This document shows positions 15,037 through 25,232 of a DNA stretch of 52,770 nucleotides, one piece after another. Each line of letters opens with the position of its first letter. Within the stretch, counting starts at the first letter, position 1. This stretch comes from Bacillota bacterium (GTDB lineage: Bacteria; Bacillota; Clostridia; Lachnospirales; Lachnospiraceae). Location: NCBI GenBank assembly GCA_029226935.1, contig JAQXYZ010000039.1, positions 1-52,770 on the forward strand, written 5' to 3'. Position numbers and translations under genes: made by a program. Under the pieces are notes generated by a model. That model was not told where the DNA came from. It made no database searches and saw nothing but the letters and a program-made list of their open reading frames with translations.

Positions 15037-15738
15037 ATGCAGGCATGGCTGAGTGATGTATGGAAAAAGTTTGAGATGGCGTTTATTTCCGGTGAGAGAT
15101 GGAGGCTTTATTTTCAGGGACTGGGAGTTACGTTGGAAATCGCAATATTTGCAGCGATTGTGGGGCTTCTAATCGGTACGGTAGTGGCGCTAATGAAGCT
15201 GTCAACTACCAGAAGTGGGAAAAAGACTATCTGGGCGAGGATCGCCAATGCATACATAGATATTATCCGTGGAACACCTTCTGTATTGCAGCTGCTGATT
15301 ATGTGGTTTATTATCATGAAGAGCTGTAAGAACGGTGTGCTGGTTGCGGTATTGTCCTTTGGTATCAACAGCGGCGCTTATGTGGCGGAGATTGTACGTG
15401 CCGGTATTCTTGCAGTGGATAAGGGACAGACAGAGGCAGGACGTTCTCTGGGGCTTTCCAAGGCACAGACCATGATTTATATTGTCATTCCGCAGGCAAT
15501 TAAAAATGTATTGCCTCCTATTGGAAATGAGTTTATCGTGCTGCTTAAGGAAACGGCGATTGTTGGTTATGTCAGCCTGACAGATTTGACCAGAGCAGCC
15601 AATCAGATTTCTTCAAGAACCTATGAAGCGTTTATGCCGCTCATTGGAGCTGCTGTTATTTATTTTGTAAACATCAAGATTTTGACTATTCTGTTGGATA
15701 AACTGGAGAGGAGGCTGCGTAAGAGTGATAATCGTTAA
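15037..15738 (+). CDS. Amino-acid ABC transporter permease (His/Glu/Gln/Arg/opine type)
   Basis: A 233-residue inner-membrane permease with several hydrophobic helices. It shows the cytoplasmic EAA loop typical of the HisM/GlnP family ([34 protein letters not shown]) and the preceding [13 protein letters not shown] stretch. It forms the channel with the ATPase encoded directly downstream, whose GTG start overlaps the end of this gene by 14 bases. The ATG at 15037 follows AAAGGAACTT. Confidence 0.93.
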   Translation: MQAWLSDVWKKFEMAFISGERWRLYFQGLGVTLEIAIFAAIVGLLIGTVVALMKLSTTRSGKKTIWARIANAYIDIIRGTPSVLQLLIMWFIIMKSCKNGVLVAVLSFGINSGAYVAEIVRAGILAVDKGQTEAGRSLGLSKAQTMIYIVIPQAIKNVLPPIGNEFIVLLKETAIVGYVSLTDLTRAANQISSRTYEAFMPLIGAAVIYFVNIKILTILLDKLERRLRKSDNR

Positions 15739-16447
15739 GGATTTACACAAGAAATTTGAAGATAATCATGTACTTCGCGGAGTGAATTATCATGTGCACC
15801 AAGGAGAAAAGATTGTAATTGTAGGACCTTCCGGTTCGGGTAAAAGTACCTTTCTGCGTTGCCTGAATCTTCTGGAAACACCCACCAGTGGGGAAATCTG
15901 GTTTGATGGTCAGCTGATTACAGATTCCAAGGTGGACATTGATAAGATCAGACAGCACATGGGAATGGTATTCCAGAATTTTAACCTCTTCAACAATCTT
16001 TCTATTATGGATAACATTACGCTGGCGCCTGTAAAGCTGAAGCTGATGAGCAAGGAGGAAGCAAGTGAATATGCGCTTAAGCTCCTTACAAGGGTAGGAC
16101 TTAAGGAAAAAGCAGATGCGTATCCCAGTCAGCTTTCCGGTGGGCAGAAGCAGAGAATTGCGATTGTCCGCTCTCTTGCCATGAGCCCCAAGGTAATGCT
16201 TTTTGATGAGCCTACCTCAGCGCTTGACCCGGAAATGGTGGGCGAGGTTTTGGACGTTATGAAGGAACTTGCCGAATGGGGCATGACCATGGTGGTAGTA
16301 ACCCATGAGATGGGATTTGCCAGAGAAGTGGGAACCAAGGTACTGTTTATGGATGAAGGAATTATTATGGAGGAAAACACTCCGGAAGAATTCTTCAGCC
16401 ACCCCAAATGCGAGCGCTTGCAGGATTTCTTATCTAAGGTATTATAG
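15725..16447 (+). CDS. Amino-acid ABC transporter ATP-binding protein (GlnQ type)
   Basis: A 240-residue ATPase powering the importer. It shows Walker [10 protein letters not shown], the Q-loop in MVFQNFNLF, the signature LSGGQKQR, Walker [14 protein letters not shown] and the switch histidine in [10 protein letters not shown]. The length and the [18 protein letters not shown] stretch are typical of polar amino-acid importers. It starts with GTG at 15725, supported by GGAGG about 11 bases upstream and by the 14-base overlap with the permease, a sign of translational coupling. Confidence 0.95.
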   Translation: MIIVKDLHKKFEDNHVLRGVNYHVHQGEKIVIVGPSGSGKSTFLRCLNLLETPTSGEIWFDGQLITDSKVDIDKIRQHMGMVFQNFNLFNNLSIMDNITLAPVKLKLMSKEEASEYALKLLTRVGLKEKADAYPSQLSGGQKQRIAIVRSLAMSPKVMLFDEPTSALDPEMVGEVLDVMKELAEWGMTMVVVTHEMGFAREVGTKVLFMDEGIIMEENTPEEFFSHPKCERLQDFLSKVL

Positions 16448-16470
16448 ATTTCATTTATTCCAAATAAAGA

Positions 16471-16533
16471 GGCGGCAGCAATGCAGTCGAGATATCAGTT
16501 CGATAGGTTCGGTTGCTTTGCTGTCGCCTTTTT
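16471..16533 (+). terminator. Rho-independent terminator after the ABC importer operon
   Basis: GGCGGCAGCAA pairs with TTGCTGTCGCC (with a G-T pair) at the ends of a longer folded segment, followed by five T. It lies between convergent genes. Confidence 0.75.
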
Positions 16534-16556
16534 ATAGATTCAAGGTAATTTGTGTT

Positions 16557-18350
16557 TTAGTTTGCTTCAGTTTCCCTTTCGGGCAGGAGCAATACCATCA
16601 GATAAAAGGGAAGGCTGAAAATCATAAAGTAAACATATCTGAATTCTGTTGCAACGGGGGTAGCAATCAGTACCGTGAGAAGCAGGGCAATACTCGGGAG
16701 ATAAAGAATGAACTTTCTTTTTTCCCTGCGAACAAAAGCGCTTCCGATGCAGAACAAAAGTACCCAGCAGACAACACCCATACTCCAGAGGGTACCGTAA
16801 AGAGGTACCATACTTCCAAGTTTAATTGCAATTTCTTTTGTCTTAATGACCAAAGGACCGCCAATGAGAGGCGTGTGTGAAACACCCAGGGAGGTGGCGC
16901 TTACCCCTTCCGCATCTGCCACGGGATAGAAGGAATCGGGATACCAGTAGCCGTAAGTCTGATGAATATAGGCGGTCAGATAATCACCGGGATATTTGAG
17001 CCCAAGTCTTAACCACAGCATCAGAAAATCCAGCTTATGTTCTACCAGATAATCCTGATTGCCTGCACGCACCAACTCCTTGATATTATCAGCAAAATAG
17101 GGGTCATAGAGTTCTTTGATATAGGTAAGGTCAACCACATTTTCAATCAAAGCAATATCCTCATCTGAAATAGCACGGTCATTGCAGATGACAGCTGTAA
17201 TCTGCTGTGCAGGGATAGAGAGTGACTCAATGAAATCCGGCTGTGCAACATGAAAACCATTCATTACAGGATATTTGATAACAAGAGCAGCAGCAAAAAT
17301 ACCGATTAAAGCAGGAAACATAATTTTGGCTTTCTTTCTGAAATGAACAAGCAAAAAAGGCAGACAAAGAAGAAACGCATACCAGCCGTTGGAACGGAAC
17401 AGGCATAGAATCAGACCGGAAACAATGTAAGCAGTCAGATTGAAAGCTGTTATTTTCTGGTAAAGACGCAGGGTGGAGCATCCAAAGCAGAGAACGCCGG
17501 CGGCAAAAAGGATATCCTTCCAGAGGGTCACAGAGTACACTGCATGATAAGGCACCAATGCATAAAATAAAGTGATGATAAAGCAAATAATGGGTTTTAC
17601 GCGATATCGCTTTAAGGTGTTGATAAAATAAGAAACACTTAAGGCAAGCATACACATCTGAAAAAGGGTATAAAGGGAGAGCGAAATCAGCATATTCCCG
17701 GTAATGGCAAAGCCGATAGAGTAAATCAGCTTAATCAACATGGTATGAACCCACGGATGATGATTACTGTAAGGGATAACGCCAAGTACCTGCTCAAACT
17801 GTACCAGACTGTCAGGAGTCATGACTCCCGGATATTGATACAGATAATAAGGTAGCCAGAAAATCAGACAGAGAAGAAAGGCACATAGTCCGGGGTGTTT
17901 TTGGTAAAAGACAAATTTGGGGGAGGACTGTGCATCCCGTCTGACAAGGAGAATGCCTTGCAGCCATTCTTTGGCTGAGCATAAGCCCAAAAGAAGTTTT
18001 ACAAGGTAGTAAAAAAGAAAAATGAAACCAACAAATACAAATACCAAAACGCCAATCCGAAACAAAGGGTTGGTGAGATTTGCAATATAATTGGGATAAT
18101 CCACTGCCACATAAAGGACAGAAAAAACAACAGAGAGGATGGCAGCTGCCACAGTAGTGCGATGGGGATCAGACAGGTGCATCAGTCTGGGATGTTCATC
18201 AACATAACGGTAAAACAGGCAGACAAGAAAAAAGAAAACCACCGTCAGGAGGTTTCCGGGCTCCATGCGTCCGGCTTTCATCAGCGCCCATGTAGTAAAA
18301 AAGCTTTCAATCACTCTGATTAGAGAGCGTTTCGCCAAGAGATTTTTCAT
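16557..18350 (-). CDS. DUF6020-like polytopic membrane protein (possible GT-C glycosyltransferase)
   Basis: A membrane protein of about 597 residues with a dozen or more hydrophobic segments. An extracellular stretch PGVMTPDSLVQFEQVLG...YSNHHPWVHTMLIK follows the fourth or fifth helix; I associate this with DUF6020 proteins, which look like GT-C glycosyltransferases. GGAGGGATT lies just before the ATG at 18350, so the longer frame to 18452 is rejected. It is divergent from a family 2 glycosyltransferase, suggesting shared surface-polysaccharide work. The catalytic assignment is inferred. Confidence 0.65.
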   Translation of the reverse strand: MKNLLAKRSLIRVIESFFTTWALMKAGRMEPGNLLTVVFFFLVCLFYRYVDEHPRLMHLSDPHRTTVAAAILSVVFSVLYVAVDYPNYIANLTNPLFRIGVLVFVFVGFIFLFYYLVKLLLGLCSAKEWLQGILLVRRDAQSSPKFVFYQKHPGLCAFLLCLIFWLPYYLYQYPGVMTPDSLVQFEQVLGVIPYSNHHPWVHTMLIKLIYSIGFAITGNMLISLSLYTLFQMCMLALSVSYFINTLKRYRVKPIICFIITLFYALVPYHAVYSVTLWKDILFAAGVLCFGCSTLRLYQKITAFNLTAYIVSGLILCLFRSNGWYAFLLCLPFLLVHFRKKAKIMFPALIGIFAAALVIKYPVMNGFHVAQPDFIESLSIPAQQITAVICNDRAISDEDIALIENVVDLTYIKELYDPYFADNIKELVRAGNQDYLVEHKLDFLMLWLRLGLKYPGDYLTAYIHQTYGYWYPDSFYPVADAEGVSATSLGVSHTPLIGGPLVIKTKEIAIKLGSMVPLYGTLWSMGVVCWVLLFCIGSAFVRREKRKFILYLPSIALLLTVLIATPVATEFRYVYFMIFSLPFYLMVLLLPERETEAN

Positions 18351-18470
18351 GGCAATCCCTCCTGTTATAAAAATAAGTCTTATGATATAATGGCACATAG
18401 GAAAATTTCTTCTATAAAAAATATAGTGTATGATGATATGATTGTCAATCAAATGGAAAAGGAGACCGGA

Positions 18471-19508
18471 ATGGTTACCATCAGTTTATGCATGATTGTA
18501 AAAAATGAAGAAAGAGTTTTAAAGCGATGTTTAGACAGTGTGAAGGATCTGATGGATGAAATCATCATTGTGGATACAGGTTCCACTGACCGCACCAGGG
18601 AAATTGCGGCTGAATATACAGAAAAAGTCTATGATTTTGCATGGATTGATGATTTTGCTGCGGCAAGAAACTTTTCTTTTTCCAAGGCAGACTGTGATTA
18701 TATTTATACAGCGGATGCCGATGAGGTTCTTGATCAGGAAAATTATGAAAAGTTCAGGATTTTAAAGGAAACGCTTTTGCCGGAAATTGAGATTGTGCAG
18801 ATGTATTACAAAAATCAGCTTGCAAGGGGGACTGTTTATAACTATGACAGGGAGCTTAGACCTAAGCTTTTTAAACGATTGCGGACTTTCCAGTGGATAG
18901 AGCCTGTACATGAGACGGTAAGGCTCCTGCCGGTGGTATTTGACAGCGATATTGAGATTATTCATCTGCCGGAAACCAATCATGGCGGCAGAGATCTTGC
19001 TATTTTTGAGAAAATAGTACATAGAGGAGAAAAGCTGTCGGACCGGCTTGTGAATATGTATGCCAGAGAACTGCTGATTTCAGGAAAAGCAGATGAGTTG
19101 CAGAGAGCGGAGGCATACTTTACGGGGATTGCAGATGATGGAAAAACAGCACCGGAGCAGATGAAGGAAGCGGTATGCGTGGTAGTAAAAGCAGCAAGAA
19201 CGCTTGGCAATTACCTGAAAATGTACCGATATGCCATGAAGGATGTGGCAGATGACAGGAATACCACCAGTGAGGTGTGCTATGAACTGGGAGAATATTA
19301 TTTTTCAATGGAAGATTATCAGGAGGCGGCAATCTGGTACTATAATGCTGCCTATGAAACGGAGGCAATCCTCAATATTCATTGTGGAGGAGACTGGCCT
19401 CTTTTAGGGCTTGCAAAGTGCTATGAAGCATTAGGGATACCGGAACAGGTAAGCTTTTACCAAAAGGCAGCGCAGGAATGGTCAGAAGATGGAGAATGGT
19501 GCGAATAA
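18471..19508 (+). CDS. Family 2 glycosyltransferase with TPR-like C-terminal half
   Basis: A 345-residue cytoplasmic enzyme. Residues 1 to about 190 form a GT-A domain with SLCMIVKNEERVLKRCLDS and IIIVDTGSTDRT at the nucleotide-binding edge. A D-x-D equivalent sits in YTADADEVLD and WIEPVHET lies further on, as in the SunS/TPR glycosyltransferase group. The C-terminal half is helical with TPR-like pairs (YELGEYYFSMEDYQEAAIWYYNAA). The ATG at 18471 follows AAAAGGAGACC; an earlier ATG at 18453 has poorer spacing. The gene has a separate direction from the DUF6020 membrane protein, and the acceptor is unknown. Confidence 0.8.
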   Translation: MVTISLCMIVKNEERVLKRCLDSVKDLMDEIIIVDTGSTDRTREIAAEYTEKVYDFAWIDDFAAARNFSFSKADCDYIYTADADEVLDQENYEKFRILKETLLPEIEIVQMYYKNQLARGTVYNYDRELRPKLFKRLRTFQWIEPVHETVRLLPVVFDSDIEIIHLPETNHGGRDLAIFEKIVHRGEKLSDRLVNMYARELLISGKADELQRAEAYFTGIADDGKTAPEQMKEAVCVVVKAARTLGNYLKMYRYAMKDVADDRNTTSEVCYELGEYYFSMEDYQEAAIWYYNAAYETEAILNIHCGGDWPLLGLAKCYEALGIPEQVSFYQKAAQEWSEDGEWCE

Positions 19509-19580
19509 TACTTGCAGGTCCGGCGGGATAATGTTACCATAAACAACGGAGTTGTGAGAAACTAAGGAAGGAAATTTAGC

Positions 19581-20639
19581 ATGAGCTGGGAAAAAAATGT
19601 ACGGACAGTGGACCCTTATGTTGCAGGTGAACAGCCTAAGCAGGCAGGGGTCATTAAATTAAATACCAATGAGTGTCCTTATCCGCCATCGCCGAAGGTA
19701 AGGAAAGCGGCAGAGGATTTCGATTGTGAGAAGCTACGTTTGTATCCTGATATGAATGCAGAGAAGCTTGTTGACGCGCTGTCAGGATACTACCATGTGA
19801 AGCCTGAACAGATTTTTGTGGGGGTAGGGTCGGATGATGTGCTTGCAATGGCTTTCATGACCTTTTTTAACGGAGACAAGCCGATTTTATTCCCGGATAT
19901 TACCTACTCTTTTTATGATGTATGGGCAGATGTTTTCAGAATACCTTTCAGGACATGTCCTCTTGACGAGAATTTCTGTATCAGGAAGGAGGACTATCTG
20001 GTGCCCAATGGAGGGATTGTAATTCCCAATCCCAACGCACCTACAGGGGTGCTGGAGGACACTGCCATGTTTGAAGAAATATTGCAGGCAAACCCGGATT
20101 CAGTGGTGATTGTCGATGAGGCTTACATCGACTTTGGCGGGGTAAGCATGTTGCCGTTGATTGAAAAGTATGACAACCTGATGGTGGTACAGACCTTTTC
20201 CAAGTCTCGTGCCATGGCAGGAATCCGGATTGGCTATGCTATTGCCAATGAAAAGCTGATCAGGTATCTGAAGGATGTGAAATTTTCTTTCAATTCCTAT
20301 ACCATGAATATGCCCTCCATTGAAATGGGGACTGCAGCAGTTCTGGATGATGCTTATTTCAAGGAGATTGTGGGAAAGATTGTTGCAACAAGGGAGTGGA
20401 CCAAGGAGCAGCTAAAGGAACTTGGGTTCACTTTTGCAGACTCAAAAAGCAATTTTATCTTTGCCACACATAAGAGTGTACCTGCCAGGGATATTTTTCT
20501 TGCACTGAAAGAAAACAATATCTATGTAAGATATTGGAATAAACCAAGGATTGACAACTATCTGCGGATTACCATCGGAACAAAGGAGCAGATGCAGAAG
20601 TTGATTACATTTTTAAAAACATATCTTAAAGAGCAGTAA
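19581..20639 (+). CDS. hisC: Histidinol-phosphate aminotransferase
   Basis: A 352-residue PLP-dependent class I/II aminotransferase that converts imidazole-acetol phosphate and glutamate to histidinol phosphate. The N-terminus KLNTNECPYPPSPKV is the HisC signature. The PNPNAPTG loop, DEAYIDF and the PLP lysine in TFSKSRAMAGIRIGY follow, with NYLRITIGT near the end. AAGGAAGG precedes the ATG. It sits apart from other histidine genes, at the head of a run with popT-like, methyltransferase, hslO and nadE genes. Some HisC proteins also act on aromatic amino acids. Confidence 0.93.
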   Translation: MSWEKNVRTVDPYVAGEQPKQAGVIKLNTNECPYPPSPKVRKAAEDFDCEKLRLYPDMNAEKLVDALSGYYHVKPEQIFVGVGSDDVLAMAFMTFFNGDKPILFPDITYSFYDVWADVFRIPFRTCPLDENFCIRKEDYLVPNGGIVIPNPNAPTGVLEDTAMFEEILQANPDSVVIVDEAYIDFGGVSMLPLIEKYDNLMVVQTFSKSRAMAGIRIGYAIANEKLIRYLKDVKFSFNSYTMNMPSIEMGTAAVLDDAYFKEIVGKIVATREWTKEQLKELGFTFADSKSNFIFATHKSVPARDIFLALKENNIYVRYWNKPRIDNYLRITIGTKEQMQKLITFLKTYLKEQ

Positions 20640-20665
20640 GTAAATGCTTTGGAATGGAGGAAAAA

Positions 20666-21511
20666 ATGATTAAGAACATATTAAAAGGTATGGTAATTGG
20701 AATTGCCAATATTATTCCCGGTGTCAGCGGCGGAACCATGATGGTTTCCATGGGGATTTATGACAAGCTGATTCACTGTATTACCCACTTGTTTAAAGAA
20801 TTTAAGGAAAGTCTGAAATTTCTCATCCCTATTTTTCTGGGCGCAGGTATCGCGTTGGTAGGGTTGCCTTTTATCATCGAACCCGCATTTGAATATTTTC
20901 CGTTGCAGACAAATTGCCTGTTCATTGGTCTGATTGTGGGAGGTCTTCCGGCAATTCTTAAGAAGACAAAAGGGCATGGAATTAAAGTAAGTTATGTCAT
21001 TCCTTTTTTGGTTTTCTTTGCTCTTGTGGTAGGGCTGGCAGCGATTGGCGAGAGAGAAGGAGCAGCAGCCGATTTAACCTTTAGCCTGTGGTCGGTAATC
21101 AAGCTTTTCTTTGTAGGTATCGTTGCATCTGCAACGATGGTAATTCCCGGTGTCAGCGGTTCGATGATGCTGCTGTTGATGGGATATTATAACCCCATTA
21201 TTTCCACCATCAAGAATTTTGTGACAGCACTGGTTTCTTTTGATGTGCCCGGCATTTTACAGGGCTGCGGGGTGTTGATTCCTGCGGGAATTGGCATGGT
21301 GGTTGGAATTTTTGCCATTGCAAAATTGATAGAAATTATCTTTGAGAAGTTTCCGATTCAGGCATACTGGGCAATCACTGGTCTGATTGTGGCATCCCCT
21401 GTTGCTATTTTCCTGATGAGTGAACTGGGAACCATTACGGTTGTAAGTGTGTTGGTCAGTGTGGTTACCTTTGCCATTGGTTTTGTAGTTGCAATGAAGC
21501 TGGGGGATTAA
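20666..21511 (+). CDS. DUF368 membrane protein (PopT-like polyprenyl-phosphate carrier)
   Basis: A 281-residue polytopic membrane protein. The internal duplication is plain: IPGVSGGTMMVSMGIYDKLI at the start and IPGVSGSMMLLLMGYYNPII in the second half. These are DUF368 signatures, and members of this family (PopT) recycle undecaprenyl phosphate across the membrane for envelope synthesis. GGAGG lies 5 bases before the ATG at 20666; the ATG at 20654 is inside that ribosome site. The methyltransferase begins one base after its stop. Confidence 0.87.
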   Translation: MIKNILKGMVIGIANIIPGVSGGTMMVSMGIYDKLIHCITHLFKEFKESLKFLIPIFLGAGIALVGLPFIIEPAFEYFPLQTNCLFIGLIVGGLPAILKKTKGHGIKVSYVIPFLVFFALVVGLAAIGEREGAAADLTFSLWSVIKLFFVGIVASATMVIPGVSGSMMLLLMGYYNPIISTIKNFVTALVSFDVPGILQGCGVLIPAGIGMVVGIFAIAKLIEIIFEKFPIQAYWAITGLIVASPVAIFLMSELGTITVVSVLVSVVTFAIGFVVAMKLGD

Positions 21512-21512
21512 T

Positions 21513-22352
21513 TTGGAAGCTTATACAGATTTTGCAAGTGTGTATGATATTTTCATGGATGATACACCCTATAAGGAGTGGGCGGATTTTCTGGAGGAAC
21601 TGATAGAAACCTATGGCATTTCCAAGCCCGTCTGCCCACAGAGGGATGATGAGAAAGAACCGGAGAGAGCAGAAAAGGTGCTGGAGAGTGAAAAAAATCT
21701 GGTGCTGGACTTAGGCTGTGGTACGGGAACGCTGACGGAGCTTCTTTCTCAGAAGGGCTATGATATGATTGGCGTGGATAACTCTCAGGAAATGCTGAAC
21801 ATTGCGCTTCGCAAAAGGGAGGAAACAGGGAGCGAAATCCTGTATCTGTGTCAGGATATGCGTGAACTGGATTTATACAGTACCATTGGGACTGTAATCA
21901 GCGTTTGTGATTCGGTCAATTATCTTTTGGATAATGAGGATGTGGAGGATACCTTTGGGCTGGTAAATAACTATCTTTATCCGGGAGGTTTATTTATCTT
22001 TGACTTCAATACGCTGTATAAATATGAAACCGTAATTGGGGATACTACCATTGCGGAAAACAGGGAGGACTGCAGTTTTATCTGGGAAAATTATTTTCAT
22101 GAGGAAGAGGCAGTCAATGAATATGATCTTACCATCTTTGCAAGGGAGAAGGAGAGTCCTCTGTTCCGGCGGTTTACGGAAACGCATTTTCAGAGAGGCT
22201 ATACCCTTGCTGAGATGACCGGGTTTGTGGAGAAAGCGGGCATGGAAGTGGTGCTCACCTTAGATGCGGATACCCACAGTGTACCCACAGAAACCAGTGA
22301 GAGAATTTACGTGATTGCGAGGGAATGCAGGAAAGCAAAGATGAATGCTTAA
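21513..22352 (+). CDS. Class I SAM-dependent methyltransferase
   Basis: A 279-residue soluble enzyme with motif I VLDLGCGTGTLTELL, an acidic residue after the second strand (MIGVDNSQEML), and CQDMRELDL and SVCDSVNYLLDNEDV as post-motif elements. The N-terminus (YTDFASVYDIFMDDTPYKEW) is typical of a Clostridia group of small-molecule methyltransferases near hslO. It starts at TTG 21513, one base after the upstream stop, with GGGGGA in front. An insertion of charged residues at about 35-60 precedes motif I. The substrate is unknown. Confidence 0.83.
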   Translation: MEAYTDFASVYDIFMDDTPYKEWADFLEELIETYGISKPVCPQRDDEKEPERAEKVLESEKNLVLDLGCGTGTLTELLSQKGYDMIGVDNSQEMLNIALRKREETGSEILYLCQDMRELDLYSTIGTVISVCDSVNYLLDNEDVEDTFGLVNNYLYPGGLFIFDFNTLYKYETVIGDTTIAENREDCSFIWENYFHEEEAVNEYDLTIFAREKESPLFRRFTETHFQRGYTLAEMTGFVEKAGMEVVLTLDADTHSVPTETSERIYVIARECRKAKMNA

Positions 22353-22375
22353 ATGCTTTGGAAATGGAGGAAACG

Positions 22376-23254
22376 ATGTCAGATTATATCGTCAGGGCAA
22401 CAGCGGCAAATGCCCAGATCAGAGCCTTTGCGGCAACCACCAGAGAGCTGGTTGAGGCAGCTAGAAAGGCACATAATACAAGCCCGGTGGTAACGGCAGC
22501 CCTTGGAAGGCTGATGACCGGTGGTGTGATGATGGGCACCACGCTAAAGGGAGAAAAGGATTTGTTGACCCTTCAAGTCAGTGGAGATGGCCCCATCAAG
22601 GGAATGACGGTTACGGCCGACAGTCAGGGGAATGTAAAAGGCTATGCCATTGAACCTCAGGTGATGCTTCCCCCCAATGCTCTCGGAAAGCTGGACGTAG
22701 GCGGCGCAGTGGGGAAAGGAATGCTGCGTGTGATTAAGGATATGGGGTTAAAGGAGCCTTATGTGGGGCAGACTGTATTACAGACAGGAGAAATTGCAGA
22801 GGACTTAACCTATTATTTTGCGACCTCAGAGCAGGTGCCTTCCAGCGTGGGACTGGGTGTTCTGATGGAAAAGGATAATACGGTAAAGCAGGCAGGTGGC
22901 TTTATTGTACAGCTGATGCCTTTTACGGAGGACAAGGTTATTGAACAGTTAGAACAGAACCTGAAGGAATTTCCTTCTGTGACTGCAGTCTTAAATGAGG
23001 GAAAAACGCCGGAAGAAATGCTTCATATTCTTTTAAAAGGAATGGATGTGGAAATTACAGATACCATGCCCACACAGTTTTATTGTAACTGTGACAAAAA
23101 ACGTGTGGAAAAGGCAATCATCAGCATCGGTAAAAAAGAAATCAGGGAGATGATTTCAGAAAATAAAGAAATAGAGGTAAATTGTCATTTCTGCAATACT
23201 TCTTATAAATTCAGTGTTGAGGAATTGAAAAAACTGCTTGAAAAGAGCAGGTAA
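22376..23254 (+). CDS. hslO: Hsp33 redox-regulated chaperone
   Basis: A 292-residue cytoplasmic holdase activated by oxidation. The N-terminal domain begins DYIVRATAANAQIRAFAATT, which is typical of Hsp33. The C-terminal zinc/redox switch is complete, with C-x-C in FYCNCDKKRV and C-x-x-C in NCHFCNTSYKF. Oxidation of these cysteines releases zinc and unfolds the linker to expose client sites. GGAGG lies 5-6 bases before the ATG at 22376. It is in a run with the methyltransferase and nadE. Confidence 0.95.
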   Translation: MSDYIVRATAANAQIRAFAATTRELVEAARKAHNTSPVVTAALGRLMTGGVMMGTTLKGEKDLLTLQVSGDGPIKGMTVTADSQGNVKGYAIEPQVMLPPNALGKLDVGGAVGKGMLRVIKDMGLKEPYVGQTVLQTGEIAEDLTYYFATSEQVPSSVGLGVLMEKDNTVKQAGGFIVQLMPFTEDKVIEQLEQNLKEFPSVTAVLNEGKTPEEMLHILLKGMDVEITDTMPTQFYCNCDKKRVEKAIISIGKKEIREMISENKEIEVNCHFCNTSYKFSVEELKKLLEKSR

Positions 23255-23302
23255 ATAAGTTGGTAAAGAGGCAGGGAAGTGACTGCCGGAAAAGGGGAAA
23301 CG

Positions 23303-25219
23303 ATGAAACATGGCTTTGTGAAGGTTGCTGCAGTAACACCGAAAATTAAGGTGGCAGATACCGTCTATAACAGAGAACAGATTTGTGAGGAAATTGAACG
23401 GGCAGCAGGTCACGGGGCGAAAGTGATTGTGTTCCCGGAGCTGTGTCTTTGCGGATATACCTGTCAGGATCTGTTTCTGCAGGAGAGACTTCTTGATTCC
23501 TGTAAGGAGCAGTTGATTAAAATTGCAGAGTTTACGGAAGGAAAAGATGCCCTTGTGTTTGTGGGACTCCCTCTTGAGAGAGAAGGGAAGCTTTACAACG
23601 TGGCAGCCGCAGTCCATGATGGCGAAATACTCTGCTTTATTCCCAAATCCTATATCCCTTCTTATGCTGAGTTCTATGAAACCAGACATTTCCAGCCGGG
23701 AAATAAGGAGGCAGTGTCTGTGTTCTTTGATGGGGAAGAAATTCCCTTTGGCACCAACATCCTTCTGGAGGCAGAAGGAATGGAGGGGCTTTTGGTGGGA
23801 TGTGAAATCTGCGAGGACATCTGGGTACCCCAGGCTCCCGGCATTTCTCATGCCATGGCAGGAGCAACTCTTCTGGTCAATTTGTCGGCTTCCAATGAAA
23901 CCATTGGTAAGGATGTTTATCGTGAAATGCTTGTAAAGTCAGCCAGCGCCAAGCTGATTGCTGCCTACGTTTACTGTAGCTGTGGGGAAGGGGAATCCAC
24001 CCAGGATCTGGTATTTGGAGGTCATGACATCATTGCGGAAAACGGCACTGTCCTGGCAGAGAGCAAGCGGTTTGAAAATCAGATTGTTTATGCAGATATT
24101 GACATCAACAGACTGCGCATGGAACGAAGAAGGATGAATACCTTTGGTTTCGATGACAGCCTGAATTATCTTGTGATTCCCTTTGCACTTAAGGCAGAAG
24201 AAACCGTTTTGGAGCGGAACTTCCCATGTATGCCCTTTGTGCCTTCCAACATAAGTGAAAGGGAAAAGAGATGTGAAGAAATATTATCTATCCAGTCTAT
24301 GGGCCTTAGGAAGCGGTATCAGCATACGGGCTGTAAAAAGGCAGTGATCGGTGTGTCGGGGGGACTTGACTCTACTCTGGCATTGCTTGTATGTGCAAGA
24401 ACCTTTGACAGCCTTTCTATTGACCGTAAAAACATTTTTGCGGTTACCATGCCCTGCTTTGGAACTACAGACAGAACTTATGACAATGCCTGCAAGCTGG
24501 CAAAGACTCTTGGGGCTACGCTGGAAGAAGTCAATATCAGGGAAGCGGTTACCATACACTTTCGCGATATTAAGCAGGATATGGATAATCATGATGTGAC
24601 TTATGAGAATGGACAGGCAAGGGAGAGAACCCAGATCCTTATGGACATTGCCAATCGGGAAAACGGGATGGTCATCGGTACGGGGGATATGTCGGAGCTT
24701 GCGCTGGGATGGGCGACCTATAACGGAGATCATATGTCCATGTATGGGGTAAATGCCGGTGTCCCGAAAACACTGGTGCGCCATCTGGTACAATATTATG
24801 CAGACACCTGCGGAAATGAGGAGTTTCAAAAGGTTCTTCTGGATGTGCTTGACACACCGGTAAGCCCGGAACTTCTGCCTCCGGTTGATGGGGTAATTTC
24901 CCAAAAAACGGAGGATCTTGTAGGACCTTATGAGCTGCATGACTTTTTCCTGTACTATATGCTACGCTGCGGTTTTGAACCTGCTAAAATATTTCGCATT
25001 GCCCAGATGTCCTTTGCCGGAATGTATACGGACGAAGTGATTTTAAAATGGCTGAAAACCTTTTACAGGCGCTTTTTTGCACAACAGTTTAAGCGCTCCT
25101 GTCTGCCGGATGGTCCCAAGGTGGGAAGTGTGGCAGTATCCCCCAGAGGGGATCTGCGGATGCCATCGGATGCCTGTGTACGGATCTGGATGGAGCAATT
25201 AGAGGAATTGAATATTTAG
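23303..25219 (+). CDS. nadE: Glutamine-hydrolysing NAD+ synthase
   Basis: A 638-residue two-domain enzyme for the last step of NAD synthesis. The N-terminal nitrilase domain supplies ammonia from glutamine; it has catalytic Glu46 (FPELCLCGYT), a Lys in FIPKSYIPSYAEFYE and Cys in VGCEICEDIW. The C-terminal synthetase has the PP-loop GVSGGLDSTLALLV and later GTGDMSELALGWATYNGD. The length matches the glutamine-dependent form. The start at 23303 follows AAAAGGGGAAA. A strong terminator closes the unit. Confidence 0.95.
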   Translation: MKHGFVKVAAVTPKIKVADTVYNREQICEEIERAAGHGAKVIVFPELCLCGYTCQDLFLQERLLDSCKEQLIKIAEFTEGKDALVFVGLPLEREGKLYNVAAAVHDGEILCFIPKSYIPSYAEFYETRHFQPGNKEAVSVFFDGEEIPFGTNILLEAEGMEGLLVGCEICEDIWVPQAPGISHAMAGATLLVNLSASNETIGKDVYREMLVKSASAKLIAAYVYCSCGEGESTQDLVFGGHDIIAENGTVLAESKRFENQIVYADIDINRLRMERRRMNTFGFDDSLNYLVIPFALKAEETVLERNFPCMPFVPSNISEREKRCEEILSIQSMGLRKRYQHTGCKKAVIGVSGGLDSTLALLVCARTFDSLSIDRKNIFAVTMPCFGTTDRTYDNACKLAKTLGATLEEVNIREAVTIHFRDIKQDMDNHDVTYENGQARERTQILMDIANRENGMVIGTGDMSELALGWATYNGDHMSMYGVNAGVPKTLVRHLVQYYADTCGNEEFQKVLLDVLDTPVSPELLPPVDGVISQKTEDLVGPYELHDFFLYYMLRCGFEPAKIFRIAQMSFAGMYTDEVILKWLKTFYRRFFAQQFKRSCLPDGPKVGSVAVSPRGDLRMPSDACVRIWMEQLEELNI

Positions 25220-25232
25220 CGAAGAATTATTT

